NCBI RefSeq assembly: GCF_036227405.1
Contig: NZ_CP109473.1
Location: 2,480,001-2,544,000 of the forward strand
Source: Streptomyces sp. NBC_01460
Lineage (GTDB): Bacteria > Actinomycetota > Actinomycetes > Streptomycetales > Streptomycetaceae
Length of the DNA stretch: 64,000 nucleotides
Reading direction: 5' to 3'
Shown piece after piece: positions 42,555 to 51,615 of the stretch; position 1 is the stretch's first letter; each line of letters begins with the position of its first letter. Under the pieces are notes generated by a model. That model did not search any database, was not told the origin of the DNA, and was given only the letters and a program-made list of their open reading frames with translations. The position numbers and the translations under genes are program-made.

Positions 42555-44348
42555 TCAGTCCGCCCGGGCGTGCTGGGCGGCGAGCCTGACGGGGGCGTTC
42601 CTGGCCCCGTATCCGTCGTAGCCGCCGGTGCGCTCGACGAGCTCGAAGAAGACACGGCCGGTCGTCACGGTGTAGCAGTGCCGGAACTCCCCCTTCTCGT
42701 CCCGGTCGTGGAGGATGCCGAGCTCGCGGTAGGTCTCCAGCTCCCCCGGGGCGAACGCGTAGCGCGCGTCCAGGTCGTCGTAGTAGTTGGCGGGGACCGG
42801 CAGCAGCCTGGCCCCGGCCGCGAGGGCGCGGCGGACCGTGGTGACGAGGTCGTCGGTGACCAGCGCCACGTGCTGGGGGCGTCCCCCGCGGCCCGGGTCC
42901 TCCGTGGGCGAGGCCCCCACGCCGAGCGCGATGCGCACGGTGCCGGCCTCGTTGCTGGCGGCGCGGCTGCGGAGCAGGCCGTACGGGTCGGCGAGGTCGA
43001 CGCTCGCGTGGGGGCGGAGGCCGAGCACCCCGCGGTGGAAGAGGGTCGCCTCGTCGAAGTGGTGCCAGGGCTGGGTCAGCGCGACGTGGTCGACGCGGGT
43101 GATCCCGATGGGTGCGGGGGTGTGCGCGGCGGGTACGAAGTCACCGGTCCATCCCGTGGCGCCCGAGCGGTCGGTGGCGCAGAAGAAGAACGCGGTGCCG
43201 TCGGGTGCGGCCACCGCGTCGAGCGGCGCGTCCCGCGGGGCGCGGCGCCGGGGCAGGACCGGGGCGAGCAGTGACTCGGCCCGCGCGGAGGCTCCCGCCG
43301 GGTCGGGGCTCTCCAGGCCGACCGCGGTGAGCGCGGGCTCCGGACGGCGACTGCCGGTGTCGGTGTTGAGCAGGATGCGGGCCTCGCCCTGCTCCCAGAG
43401 GTCCACGGGCTTCCCCGCGTGCCGGGCCGTGCGGGCGAAGCCGAGCGCGGTCAGCAGGGGCGCGATCCTGGCGGTGTCCGCGGCGGCGATCTCCACGAAG
43501 GCGAAGCCGGTGGGCACGACCGGGGCCGGTGGCTCGGCCAGGCCCGCGGCCTCCTGGAGCAGCGTCAGCGAGCGCCGGGCGTCGACCGCGGTGCGGCCCG
43601 CGTCCGCCTGGCGGAAGACGTCGTTGAACACCTCCAGGGACAGCGGCCCGTCGTATCCGGCGCGGACGGCGGCGCGCACCAGACCGGTGACGTCGAGGTC
43701 GCCCTGGCCGGGGAAGCAGCGGTGATGACGGCTCCACTGCAGCACGTCCAGGGACATCTGCGGGGCGTCGGCGAGCTGGAGGAAGAAGATCTTGTCCCCC
43801 GGGACGGACTCGATCCCCGAGACGTCCGATCCCCTGGCCAGGATGTGGAAGCTGTCCAGGCAGACCCCGAGGGCGGGGTGGTCCGCGGCCTCGACGATGC
43901 GCCAGGCGTGGTCGTACGTGCTCACGTGGCGGCCCCACGCCAGCGCCTCGTACGCGACGCGGATGCCGTACCCCTGCGCGAGGTCCGCGAGCCGGTGCAG
44001 CTGTTCGGCGGCGAGGGCGTCGTCGTCGACGGCGTACGGCGACACGCTGGAGCAGACCAGGACGGTGTCGGCGCCGAGCCGCCGCATCAGCCGGAACTTG
44101 TGCTCGGCGCGCCGCAGATTGCGGGCGAACTCGTCGGCGGGGACGGCCTCGATGTCGCGCATCGGCTGGAACAGGTCGACGGTCAGCCCGAGATCGGCGA
44201 CCAGGTCCCGGATCTCCTCCGGGCCGAGGGGACTTCCGATCAGGTCGTTCTCGAAGATCTCGACCCCGTCGAAGCCGGCGCGTGCCGCGGCGGTCAGTTT
44301 CTCGGTGAGGGTTCCGCTGAGCGAGACGGTGGCGATGGACGTGCGCAT
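42555..44348 (-). CDS. quiC: QuiC-like 3-dehydroshikimate dehydratase fused to an HPPD-like domain
   Basis: 597 residues. N-terminal TIM-barrel of the sugar phosphate isomerase/epimerase superfamily (1-275) with metal ligands in VAYEALAWGRH, CLDSFHILARG and SLEVFNDVFRQ, as in AsbF/QuiC dehydratases that make protocatechuate. The C-terminal half (290-597) has two VOC modules like 4-hydroxyphenylpyruvate dioxygenase, including RVDHVALTQPWHHFDE, PQHVALVTDDLV and FFELVERTGGYDGYG (His, His, Glu-type ligands kept). The fused form is known from Pseudomonas QuiC1; what the second domain does is less clear. Last gene of the quinate/shikimate operon. Confidence 0.9.
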   Translation of the reverse strand: MRTSIATVSLSGTLTEKLTAAARAGFDGVEIFENDLIGSPLGPEEIRDLVADLGLTVDLFQPMRDIEAVPADEFARNLRRAEHKFRLMRRLGADTVLVCSSVSPYAVDDDALAAEQLHRLADLAQGYGIRVAYEALAWGRHVSTYDHAWRIVEAADHPALGVCLDSFHILARGSDVSGIESVPGDKIFFLQLADAPQMSLDVLQWSRHHRCFPGQGDLDVTGLVRAAVRAGYDGPLSLEVFNDVFRQADAGRTAVDARRSLTLLQEAAGLAEPPAPVVPTGFAFVEIAAADTARIAPLLTALGFARTARHAGKPVDLWEQGEARILLNTDTGSRRPEPALTAVGLESPDPAGASARAESLLAPVLPRRRAPRDAPLDAVAAPDGTAFFFCATDRSGATGWTGDFVPAAHTPAPIGITRVDHVALTQPWHHFDEATLFHRGVLGLRPHASVDLADPYGLLRSRAASNEAGTVRIALGVGASPTEDPGRGGRPQHVALVTDDLVTTVRRALAAGARLLPVPANYYDDLDARYAFAPGELETYRELGILHDRDEKGEFRHCYTVTTGRVFFELVERTGGYDGYGARNAPVRLAAQHARAD

Positions 44349-44368
44349 GTCGGTCCTCCTGCGGTGGT

Positions 44369-45232
44369 TCAGCGCGCCGACGTGAGGGCGGCGATGTCGG
44401 CGAGCATCCGGGCGGTGTCGGGTTCGCGGCCGGTGAAGAGCCGGAAGGAGTCGGCGGCCTGGTAGACGGCCATGCCTCCCCCGTCCAGGGTGGGGCAGCC
44501 CAGGAGGCGGGCGGTACGGACGAGGGCGGTCTCCAGCGGCCGGTAGACGACCTCGGCGACCCAGAGTCCGGGGTGCAGCAGGTCGGCGGGGAGCGGCAGT
44601 CCGGGGTGGGCGGCCATGCCGATGGGTGTGGCGTTGACCAGGCCGTCGGCACCCGCCGTCCGGTCCGCGATGTCCAGGAGGTCCGCGGAGGCGGCACGGC
44701 CGGGGCCGAAGTGCCGGTCGAGGGAGGCCGCGAGGGCGGCGGCCCGCTCGGGGACGGCGTCCAGCACGGTGAGCCGCCCGGCGCCGAGACCGAGGAGGGC
44801 GTGGGCGACGGCGGCTCCGGCTCCGCCGGCCCCCAGCTGCACCACCCGTTCCAGCGGGGCGTCGGGCAGACCGCGCGCGAAGGAGGCGGCGAAGCCGGTC
44901 ACGTCGGTGTTGTGGCCGATCGCCCGGTCGCCCTCGAAGACCACGGTGTTGACCGCGCCGAGCGCCTCGGCCTGCGGCGACAGCGCGTCGAGGTGCGCGA
45001 GGACCTGCTGCTTGCACGGGTGGGTGATGTTGAGGCCGTCGTAGCCCATGGCGCGTGCGGAGCGGACGAGTTCTCCCGTCCGCTCCGGCGGGACACCGAG
45101 CGCGGCGATGTCGATGAGGCGGTAGAGGTAGCGCAGCCCCTGCCGGTCCGCCTCCCGCTCGTGGAGGGCGGGGCTGAGCGAGGGGGCGATCCCGGAGCCG
45201 ACGAGGCCGACGAGGTACGAGTCCGGGCTCAC
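44369..45232 (-). CDS. Shikimate/quinate dehydrogenase (AroE family, catabolic type)
   Basis: 287 residues. Substrate loop [12 protein letters not shown] with the Ser pair, catalytic Lys in [10 protein letters not shown] (the THP form is typical of catabolic quinate/shikimate dehydrogenases; biosynthetic AroE usually has VTIPYK), catalytic Asp in HNTDVTGF and nucleotide loop [14 protein letters not shown]. Asp after the second strand ([10 protein letters not shown]) favours NAD over NADP. It should oxidise quinate to 3-dehydroquinate or shikimate to 3-dehydroshikimate. GTG 45232 overlaps the aroQ stop. Confidence 0.9.
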   Translation of the reverse strand: MSPDSYLVGLVGSGIAPSLSPALHEREADRQGLRYLYRLIDIAALGVPPERTGELVRSARAMGYDGLNITHPCKQQVLAHLDALSPQAEALGAVNTVVFEGDRAIGHNTDVTGFAASFARGLPDAPLERVVQLGAGGAGAAVAHALLGLGAGRLTVLDAVPERAAALAASLDRHFGPGRAASADLLDIADRTAGADGLVNATPIGMAAHPGLPLPADLLHPGLWVAEVVYRPLETALVRTARLLGCPTLDGGGMAVYQAADSFRLFTGREPDTARMLADIAALTSAR

Positions 45233-45699
45233 CGGTTCTCCTCCAGGAGCCGGGCGAGGTGGGTGAGCGCCAGGGCGTATCCATGGGCTCCCGCCCCGCA
45301 GATGACGGTGTCGGCGACGGCCGAGACGTGGCTGTGGTGGCGGAAGGCCTCCCGCCGGTGGATGTTGGAGAGGTGGACCTCCACGACGGGCAGCTCCACG
45401 GCGGCGAGCGCGTCGCGGACGGCGACGGAGGTGTGGCTGTAGCCGGCGGGATTGATCACGATGCCCCGGTGCGCGGTGCGGGCCTCGTGGACGGCGTCGA
45501 TCAGCACACCCTCATGGTTGCTCTGCCGGCAGTCCGCGCGCAGGCCCTGGGCCGCCGCGGTGCTGCGGCAGAGCTCGTCGATGTCGGCCAGGGTGTCCTT
45601 GCCGTACACCTCGGGCTCACGCAGGCCGAGCAGGTTGAGATTGGGACCGTTCAGCACGAGGACGGGGACACCCGGGGGCGGGACCGGTGGATTCGGCAT
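45229..45699 (-). CDS. aroQ: Type II 3-dehydroquinate dehydratase
   Basis: 156 residues, usual length for the family. Signature [20 protein letters not shown] (catalytic Arg and Tyr), substrate loop [17 protein letters not shown], and catalytic His in [17 protein letters not shown]. Converts 3-dehydroquinate to 3-dehydroshikimate; the context (quiC-like gene, TetR, permease) shows a catabolic copy. First gene of the operon, with the operator-like sequence centred 36 bases upstream of the ATG. Confidence 0.94.
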   Translation of the reverse strand: MPNPPVPPPGVPVLVLNGPNLNLLGLREPEVYGKDTLADIDELCRSTAAAQGLRADCRQSNHEGVLIDAVHEARTAHRGIVINPAGYSHTSVAVRDALAAVELPVVEVHLSNIHRREAFRHHSHVSAVADTVICGAGAHGYALALTHLARLLEENR

Positions 45700-45721
45700 C
45701 GTTCACTTCCCGTGGACATCG

Positions 45722-45748
45722 ACTTAATGTACGGACTGGTTAGTTAGT
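45722..45748. promoter_or_regulatory. Operator copy 1 upstream of aroQ
   Basis: Minus strand reads CTAACTAAC-CAGTCCGTACATTAAG; it shares CTAACTAAC, GT, CGT and CATTA in register with the sequence at 46711-46734. It overlaps the probable aroQ promoter (TACATT as -10). Binding by the adjacent TetR protein is inference. Confidence 0.6.
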
Positions 45749-45812
45749 CATACCGAAAGTCGGACGCCGAGGGAAGCCCCCGGGCCGGATCGGCAGCCCG
45801 GAACACCGGCTC

Positions 45813-45818
45813 TAGAAT
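45813..45818 (+). promoter_or_regulatory. -10 box of the tetR gene
   Basis: TAGAAT, 35 bases before ATG 45853; a good match to the actinomycete -10 consensus. Confidence 0.45.
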
Positions 45819-45852
45819 CGCGAGCACGCACCGCCTGCCGCGAAGGATCCGG

Positions 45853-46515
45853 ATGACCAGCACCGAAGGACCCGCCCAGCCCGCCGTGCGGACCCGCGAC
45901 GCGGCGCGCACCAAGGACGAGATCCTCACCGTGGCGACGCGCGAGTTCGCCCGCATCGGCTACGCGGGCGCGCGGGTCGACGAGATCGCCTCCCTCACCC
46001 GCACCACGAAGCGGATGATCTATTACTACTTCGGCGGCAAGGAGCAGCTGTTCACCGCGGTCCTGGAGCGGGCGTACAGCCGGATCCGGGAGGCCGAACA
46101 GCTGCTGGACGTCGAGCACCTCGACCCCGTGGCGGCGGTCCGCCGGCTGGCCGAGGTGACCTTCGACCATCACGAGGAACACCCGGACTTCATCCGCCTG
46201 GTCAGCATCGAGAACATCCACGAGGCCGAACACATCGCCGCATCGGCCGAGTTGAGCCGCATCGGCTCACCGGCGATCGAGGTGCTGGGGCGCATCCTCG
46301 ACACCGGTCGCGCGTCCGGGCTGTTCACGGCGGACGTGGACGCCGTGGACCTGCACGCGATGATCAGCTCCTTCTGCTTCTTCCGCATCGCGAACAGACA
46401 CACCTTCGGCGCGCTCTTCGGCCGCGACCTGGTGGAGAGCGGCCGGCGCGAGCACTACCGGACCATGCTGGGCGACATGATCATCGCCTACCTCACGGCC
46501 GACCGGGCGGCCTAG
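45853..46515 (+). CDS. TetR-family regulator of the quinate/shikimate genes
   Basis: 220 residues. Helix-turn-helix at about 20-65 (ILTVATREFARIGYAGARVDEIASLTRTTKRMIYYYFGGKEQLF), then a TetR_C-type effector domain with VSIENIHEAEHIAAS and AMISSFCFFRIANRHTF, typical of regulators answering to aromatic or hydroaromatic acids. It lies between the aroQ operon and the permease gene, and the same sequence element occurs upstream of both, so it likely represses both until quinate, shikimate or protocatechuate binds. AAGGA precedes ATG 45853. Confidence 0.9.
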   Translation: MTSTEGPAQPAVRTRDAARTKDEILTVATREFARIGYAGARVDEIASLTRTTKRMIYYYFGGKEQLFTAVLERAYSRIREAEQLLDVEHLDPVAAVRRLAEVTFDHHEEHPDFIRLVSIENIHEAEHIAASAELSRIGSPAIEVLGRILDTGRASGLFTADVDAVDLHAMISSFCFFRIANRHTFGALFGRDLVESGRREHYRTMLGDMIIAYLTADRAA

Positions 46516-46518
46516 GAT

Positions 46519-46541
46519 CCTGCCCTTCCCGGAAGGGCGGG
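46519..46541 (+). terminator. Hairpin after the tetR gene
   Basis: Arms CCTGCCCTTCC and GGAAGGGCGGG with a very short loop, 4 bases past the stop codon. Confidence 0.6.
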
Positions 46542-46665
46542 ACGGCCGGACGGACCGGCGGACGACGCCTCCGGGCAGGGCGCGCACATCCTCCCGGTCC
46601 GGCTTCCGCGCCGCTCGCACCCCCCGCGTCCGCACGCGTCGGTGACGCGGATCCCGTGCGAACCC

Positions 46666-46671
46666 TTGACA
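46666..46671 (+). promoter_or_regulatory. Perfect -35 hexamer upstream of the permease gene
   Basis: TTGACA matches the -35 consensus exactly; no good -10 box is found at 17-18 bases, so the call is weak. It lies 40 bases upstream of operator copy 2. Confidence 0.35.
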
Positions 46672-46710
46672 CGCGCCTCAACTGCTCGCACCATCCGTAG
46701 CCATCCGCAA

Positions 46711-46734
46711 CTAACTAACTGGTGCGTTCATTAG
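46711..46734. promoter_or_regulatory. Operator copy 2 upstream of the permease gene
   Basis: CTAACTAAC-TGGTGCGTTCATTAG, the second copy of the element seen before aroQ; it lies 53-76 bases before GTG 46787. Confidence 0.6.
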
Positions 46735-46786
46735 CCGGATCCGCTCGCCCCTCCCCCGCACGGAACGTCCCCCGAAGGAGCCCGAC

Positions 46787-48151
46787 GTGACCGCTCACGA
46801 CCCTGCCTCCGGTCCCCCACCCCGGTCGGCGGCCCAGCCCCGCAAGGCCGCGCTCGCCGCCTGGATAGGCAGCGCGCTGGAGTACTACGACTTCTTCATC
46901 TACGGCAGCGCGGCGGCGCTGATCTTCCCGAAGGTCTTCTTCGACGAGTCCGACCCGGCCGACGCGACCCTGATGTCGCTGGCCACCTTCGGCGTCGCCT
47001 ACGCGGCCCGTCCGGTCGGCGCGCTCTTCCTGGGGCACGTCGGGGACCGGCTCGGCCGCAAGAAGATCATGGTCTTCACGCTGATGCTGATGGGCCTCTC
47101 GACCTTCCTCATCGGCTGTCTGCCCACCCGTGACCAGATCGGCGGGGCCGCACCCGTCCTGCTCGTCCTCCTCCGCGTCATGCAGGGCATCTCCGCGGCG
47201 GGTGAGCAGGCCAGCGCCAACTCCATGAGCCTGGAACACGCGCCGCAGGACCGGCGCGGCTACTTCACCAGCTTCACCATCAACGGGACCCAGGCCGGCC
47301 AGCTCATCGCGACCCTGGCCTTCATCCCGGTCGCCGCCCTGCCCGAGGAACAGCTCCTCTCGTGGGGCTGGCGCATCCCGTTCTGGCTGAGCGTCGCCGT
47401 CGCCGTCACCGGGTACGTCATCCGCCGCACCCTGGAGGAGACCCCGGTCTTCACCGAGCAGGCGGCGACCGAGGGCGTGGCGAAGATGCCGCTGGCCGTG
47501 CTCCTGCGCGACCACTGGGCGGACGTGCTGCGGGTCGTCGCGGCCGCCGTGATCGCCACCGTCAGCACGATCTTCACCGTCTGGGCCCTGTCGTACGCGA
47601 CCAGCGACGCGGTCGGCCTGAGCCGCACCGGCATGCTGTGGGTCGGCGCCCTGGCCAACGTGGTCGCCCTGTTCACCATCCCGCTGTGGGCACGGCTCTC
47701 CGACCGGATCGGCCGCCGGCCGGTCTTCCTGACCGGCGCGATCGGCAGCGCGGTGGTGATGCCGCTCTACCTGTGGGCGATATCCACCGGCAGCTTCCCC
47801 CTGGTGCTGATCACGGGCGTGCTGGTCTTCGGCGTGGTCTACAGCGCGGCCAACGGCATCTGGCCCGCCTTCTACGCCGAGATGTTCCCCACCCGGGTCA
47901 GGCTCTCGGGCATGGCGATCGGCACCCAGACCGGCTTCGCCATCGCCGGGTTCGCCGTGGCCTTCGCCTCGCAGATCGCCGGACCCGACGGCGACAACTG
48001 GGCCGGTGTCGCGCTCTTCGCCGCCGCGCTCTGTGTGCCGCCGGTCGTCGCGGCGCTCTCCGCGCGCGAGACGGCCCACGTGGAGACGGAGCACCTCGGC
48101 GAGCCCAGCGGCGAGAGGGCCGTGAAGGCCGGGGTGTCGGTCGAGGCCTGA
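46787..48151 (+). CDS. MHS-family MFS permease, likely shikimate/quinate importer
   Basis: 454 residues, 12 membrane segments. Metabolite:H+ symporter signatures: AWIGSALEYYDFFIYGSAAAL near residue 35, GHVGDRLGRKKIMV near 90 (motif A), and GWRIPFWLSVAVAVTGYVIRRTLEETPVF near 215. ShiA and related carriers for dicarboxylates or shikimate share this layout. The shared operator and position beside the quinate operon make quinate/shikimate the likely substrate. AAGGAG lies 8 bases before GTG 46787; a perfect hairpin follows the gene. Confidence 0.9.
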   Translation: MTAHDPASGPPPRSAAQPRKAALAAWIGSALEYYDFFIYGSAAALIFPKVFFDESDPADATLMSLATFGVAYAARPVGALFLGHVGDRLGRKKIMVFTLMLMGLSTFLIGCLPTRDQIGGAAPVLLVLLRVMQGISAAGEQASANSMSLEHAPQDRRGYFTSFTINGTQAGQLIATLAFIPVAALPEEQLLSWGWRIPFWLSVAVAVTGYVIRRTLEETPVFTEQAATEGVAKMPLAVLLRDHWADVLRVVAAAVIATVSTIFTVWALSYATSDAVGLSRTGMLWVGALANVVALFTIPLWARLSDRIGRRPVFLTGAIGSAVVMPLYLWAISTGSFPLVLITGVLVFGVVYSAANGIWPAFYAEMFPTRVRLSGMAIGTQTGFAIAGFAVAFASQIAGPDGDNWAGVALFAAALCVPPVVAALSARETAHVETEHLGEPSGERAVKAGVSVEA

Positions 48152-48169
48152 CCGACAACACCTTCCCTG

Positions 48170-48214
48170 CCGAAGGGGTGCGGGGAGGGGTCTCCCCTCC
48201 CCGCACCCCTTCGG
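48170..48214 (+). terminator. Very strong hairpin terminator
   Basis: Perfect inverted repeat: CCGAAGGGGTGCGGGGAGGG paired with its exact complement around a loop of a few bases, 18 bases after the permease stop. Confidence 0.92.
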
Positions 48215-48228
48215 CCCCTCCGCGGGCG

Positions 48229-50271
48229 TTACGCCTTGCTGCCCGCCGGTTCGGGTGCTGCCTGCCCGGCGGCGTCCCCGGCCGCACGCTCCGGCGGCCC
48301 GGCCTCCCCCGTACCGGCCAGCAGCCTCCGCGGCCCGGCCAAGGCGTACGTCAGCCCGAAGCCCGCGGCCACGACCGCCGCGCCGCCGACCGCGTCCAGC
48401 ACCCAGTGGTTGCCCGTGGCGACGATGGCGGAGACCGTGAACAGCGGGTGCAGCAGCCCCAGGACCTTCATCCACGTCTTCGGCGCGAGCAGCAGGATGA
48501 CCACTCCGCACCACAGGGACCAGCCGAAGTGCAGCGAGGGCATCGCCGCGTACTGGTTGGTCATCGCGGTCAGCGCCCCGAAGTCGGGGCTGTCGAGGTC
48601 CTGCACCCCGTGGACGGTGTCGATGAAGCCGAGTCCCGGCATCAGGCGCGGCGGTGCCAGCGGGTAGAGCCAGAAGCCGAGCAGGGCGAGGACCGTGGCG
48701 AAGCCGATGGAGGTGCGGGCCCAGCGGTAGTCCGAGGGGCGGCGTACGTAGAGCACCCCGAGGATCGCGAGCGGCACGATGAAGTGGAACGTCGAGTAGT
48801 AGTAGTCGAAGAAGTCGCGCAGCCACGGGACGGTGACGACCGCGTGGTTGGCCCAGTGCTCGATGTCGATGTGCAGCCACTGCTCGGCGGAGTGGATCTG
48901 ACGCCCGTGCGCCTCGGCGGTGCCGCGCCCGGCGGTCGCCGCCAGCCGGACCTGCGCGTACGCGGAGTAGACGACCCGGATGAGCAGGAGTTCGAGCAGC
49001 AGGTTGGGGCGGCTGAGCACCCGCCGCCAGAACGGCAGCAGCGGCACCCACGCGACCCGTGCCGGCACCGGCTCCGCGTACTCCGTGGGGATAGCCCGCC
49101 GCCAGTGGGGCGAGGTGCGGGGCAGGAAGGGCACGGCGACGGCCGCGCCGAGCGCGGCGACGAGCAGCACGTTGTCGCGCACGGGAAGGACCACACCGAC
49201 GTTCGGCAGCAGCATCTTCCCCGGCAGGGTGAGGACGAGCACCACGACCGCGGGCCACACCAGCCGGTCCGCGGCCCGGGTGCCGACGCGGCCGACGACG
49301 GCGAGCAGCACCCAGAGCAGCTGGTGCTGCCAGGCGGTGGGTGAGACGGCGACGGCGACGCAGCCCGTGACGGCGACGGCCAGGAGCAGCTGCCCGTCCC
49401 GGGCGTAGCGGACCGCGCGGCGCAGCCCCAGGACGACGACGGTGGCGGCCAGGGCCAGGAACAGCACGATCTCCAGGGGGCCTTCGAGCCCGAACCGCAG
49501 CAGCGCGCCGTGCAGGGACTGGTTGGCGAGGCTGTCCGGGCGGTCGCCGAGTCCGGCACCGGCGAGGTGGTGCACCCAGTAGGCCCAGGAGTCACGCGGC
49601 ATCACGACCCAGGCCAGGGCCGTACAGACGGCGAAGGTGACGCCCCCGCTCACGGCGGCCCGGCGTCTTCCGGTGAGCCAGAACAGGACGGCGAAGAGCA
49701 GGACGGCCGGCTGGAAGGCCGCGGCGACACCGGTCAGCACACCCGGGAGGCGTTCACCCCGCAGCGCGAAACAGGCGAGGAGCACCAGCAGGACCGGCAG
49801 GATGCTGGTCTGGCCCAGGAACAGGGTGTTGCGGACGGGCAGCGACACCATCAGCAGGGTGATCGCCACGGGCGCCGCGAGGAAGGCGGTGCGCCGGCTC
49901 ACCGGTGCGGGCAGGGCCCGGACGGCGACGTAGCCGAGCAGGGCGACGAGCAGCAGGGACCCGAAGGTCCACACGACGCCCAACGCCTCTTCGGCCGAGA
50001 CCGTCAGCGGCTTCAGCACCAGCCCGGCGAACGGCGTCCCGGTGAAACGGCCGGGGTCGTACAGGGACCCCGCCATGTGCAGGACGCCGGTCGCGCCGGT
50101 CCAGGTCTCCAGGTCGGTGAGGCGTTCACCGGGCGGTGTCCGCAGCACCACCGCCACCTGCCGCACCGCCAGGACCCCGACGAGCAGCCAGAGGACGGCT
50201 CTGGCCACCGCGGCCCTCGCCCCCGGATCCGCCGCCGCGTCCCCCCGCACACTGCGCTCCACATCAGTCAC
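48229..50271 (-). CDS. Bifunctional GT87 glycosyltransferase / PAP2 phosphatase-like membrane protein
   Basis: 680 residues. Residues 20-400 are a GT-C type polytopic domain of the GT87 family (arabino/mannosyltransferase-like), with the luminal acidic loop LTDLETWTGATGVLHMAGSLYD and AWVVMPRDSWAYWVHHLAGAG. Residues 430-650 are a PAP2-superfamily domain with active-site His in MPSLHFGWSLW and GNHWVLDAVGG, of the inositolphosphotransferase (AUR1-like) subtype. The fusion implies transfer of a sugar from a polyprenyl phosphate donor and cleavage or exchange of a lipid phosphate at the outer face (inference). Start GTG 50271. Confidence 0.88.
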   Translation of the reverse strand: MTDVERSVRGDAAADPGARAAVARAVLWLLVGVLAVRQVAVVLRTPPGERLTDLETWTGATGVLHMAGSLYDPGRFTGTPFAGLVLKPLTVSAEEALGVVWTFGSLLLVALLGYVAVRALPAPVSRRTAFLAAPVAITLLMVSLPVRNTLFLGQTSILPVLLVLLACFALRGERLPGVLTGVAAAFQPAVLLFAVLFWLTGRRRAAVSGGVTFAVCTALAWVVMPRDSWAYWVHHLAGAGLGDRPDSLANQSLHGALLRFGLEGPLEIVLFLALAATVVVLGLRRAVRYARDGQLLLAVAVTGCVAVAVSPTAWQHQLLWVLLAVVGRVGTRAADRLVWPAVVVLVLTLPGKMLLPNVGVVLPVRDNVLLVAALGAAVAVPFLPRTSPHWRRAIPTEYAEPVPARVAWVPLLPFWRRVLSRPNLLLELLLIRVVYSAYAQVRLAATAGRGTAEAHGRQIHSAEQWLHIDIEHWANHAVVTVPWLRDFFDYYYSTFHFIVPLAILGVLYVRRPSDYRWARTSIGFATVLALLGFWLYPLAPPRLMPGLGFIDTVHGVQDLDSPDFGALTAMTNQYAAMPSLHFGWSLWCGVVILLLAPKTWMKVLGLLHPLFTVSAIVATGNHWVLDAVGGAAVVAAGFGLTYALAGPRRLLAGTGEAGPPERAAGDAAGQAAPEPAGSKA

Positions 50272-50477
50272 GCTGCGCCGACCCTCCCGTTCGCATGCAC
50301 TGTCCCTTCAGCCCGGGTATGTGCGGATGAAGCCTCCCATTGCCCTCTCGGGCAGACCCAATCAACCCCCACTTCGCCTGACTGTCACCACCGATTTGCC
50401 GAAAGAATGCCCGAATACCGTCGGGTGGCCCGACGGGGGCGGTTCCGGCGGGCTCCGTTTCCGGGCCCCGGCGGGGG

Positions 50478-51569
50478 TCAGTCCTCGTACCGGGGGACGT
50501 CCGCCTGCCAGCCCACGAAGAGGGGGACGTCCTCGGTGCCGTCCAGGACGACGACGCCGAAGGGCCGGTCGAACGCGAGGTGTCGCACCGTCCGCGGGCG
50601 CGGGGCGGCGGACCGGGTGGCCACGACCGTGACGGCCGCGGCCTCCACCCCCGCCTCGGCGATCTTCACGACCGTCTCCTGGACCACCTCCGAGAGGTGG
50701 AGGGGCACGGACGAGAGGCCGGAGAGGTCCGCCGCGGCGGGGTCGGTCGCGAGCCGCACGCCGAGCGCCGGCAGCTGTCCGGTGACTCGCACCTTTGTCC
50801 GCAGGGTGAAGCGGGGCAGCGCGAACGTCACCGTGTCGGCCTCCACCGGAGCGCGTGATTCCTCGGGCGCCCACGCCGACGGCAGGACCTGTGCGGCTCC
50901 CTCACCAGGCTCCCCGAGGACGAATCTGACCCGCGCCGGCGGAGCGCCGTCCGCCTCCCGCCGGCAGCGCAGCTCGACGACGTGCGCGCCGGACGCGGTC
51001 CACACGTCCCGCCGGGGCACCGTCGCGTGCATGGTCGCGACCGGCACGCCGGCGCCCGTCGCGTCGGTGAAGGGGGCGTCGCGGGTGAGGGCCGCGTCGA
51101 AGGCCGCTTCCCAGGACGTCTTCAGGGCCAGCACGTTGACGAGGGCGAGCGCGACGTCGTCGCCGAGGTCCAGCGGCAGCCGCTCGATCAGGCCCAGGGT
51201 CCGCTCGCGCACCCACGCGTCGATCCCGGCGGCGTCGACCGGCCCGGACGGGACGTCCGGCAGCGACGCCACGTACGCGGGACGGAGCGGCGCCGTGTTC
51301 CACACCCGGGTCGCCACGACCGGCGCGCCGGTGCGCCCCCAGTCCCGTGCCGCATCCGTCACCACCGCCGCGGCCTCCTGTCCGGCGACTCCGAGCAGGG
51401 CCCGCAGTTCCGCCGCCGTCCGGGTACGGGCCCCCACCGCGACGGCGGTCAGGGCGAGCCACAGCCCGGCGGGCGAGCACACGAAATCGCCGCCGGGCCG
51501 CTCCAGCTCCCGTGTCCACCGCTCCCCGAGCCGCTGCACCACTGTCGCCCTGCCGGTGTCCCGCATCAT
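50478..51569 (-). CDS. Serpin-family protease inhibitor
   Basis: 363 residues, slightly shorter than typical serpins (370-390). Helix and sheet landmarks: FVCSPAGLWLALTAVAVGA near residue 30, LVNVLALKTSWEAAFD near 145, SEVVQETVVKIAEAGVEAAA near 300, and the C-terminal FDRPFGVVVLDGTEDVPLFVGWQ. The hinge EAGVEAAAVT fits inhibitory serpins (small residues at P12-P9), so it may trap a Ser or Cys protease; the reactive loop continues VVATRSAAP, giving a probable P1 near Arg/Ser/Ala. No signal peptide, so the target would be internal unless exported otherwise. ATG 51566 or GTG 51584 are alternative starts; AGGGGG supports 51566-51569. Confidence 0.87.
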   Translation of the reverse strand: MMRDTGRATVVQRLGERWTRELERPGGDFVCSPAGLWLALTAVAVGARTRTAAELRALLGVAGQEAAAVVTDAARDWGRTGAPVVATRVWNTAPLRPAYVASLPDVPSGPVDAAGIDAWVRERTLGLIERLPLDLGDDVALALVNVLALKTSWEAAFDAALTRDAPFTDATGAGVPVATMHATVPRRDVWTASGAHVVELRCRREADGAPPARVRFVLGEPGEGAAQVLPSAWAPEESRAPVEADTVTFALPRFTLRTKVRVTGQLPALGVRLATDPAAADLSGLSSVPLHLSEVVQETVVKIAEAGVEAAAVTVVATRSAAPRPRTVRHLAFDRPFGVVVLDGTEDVPLFVGWQADVPRYED

Positions 51570-51615
51570 CGCTGCCCCCTGCACTTATTGGTTCGTCGTC
51601 CGGTCGTGCGACAGC

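Noticed and set aside
46715..49258. Minus-strand frame of over 840 codons across the permease and GT87/PAP2 genes
   Set aside because: In part a frame-shifted reading of the real GT87/PAP2 gene and in part antisense to the permease; not a protein of its own.
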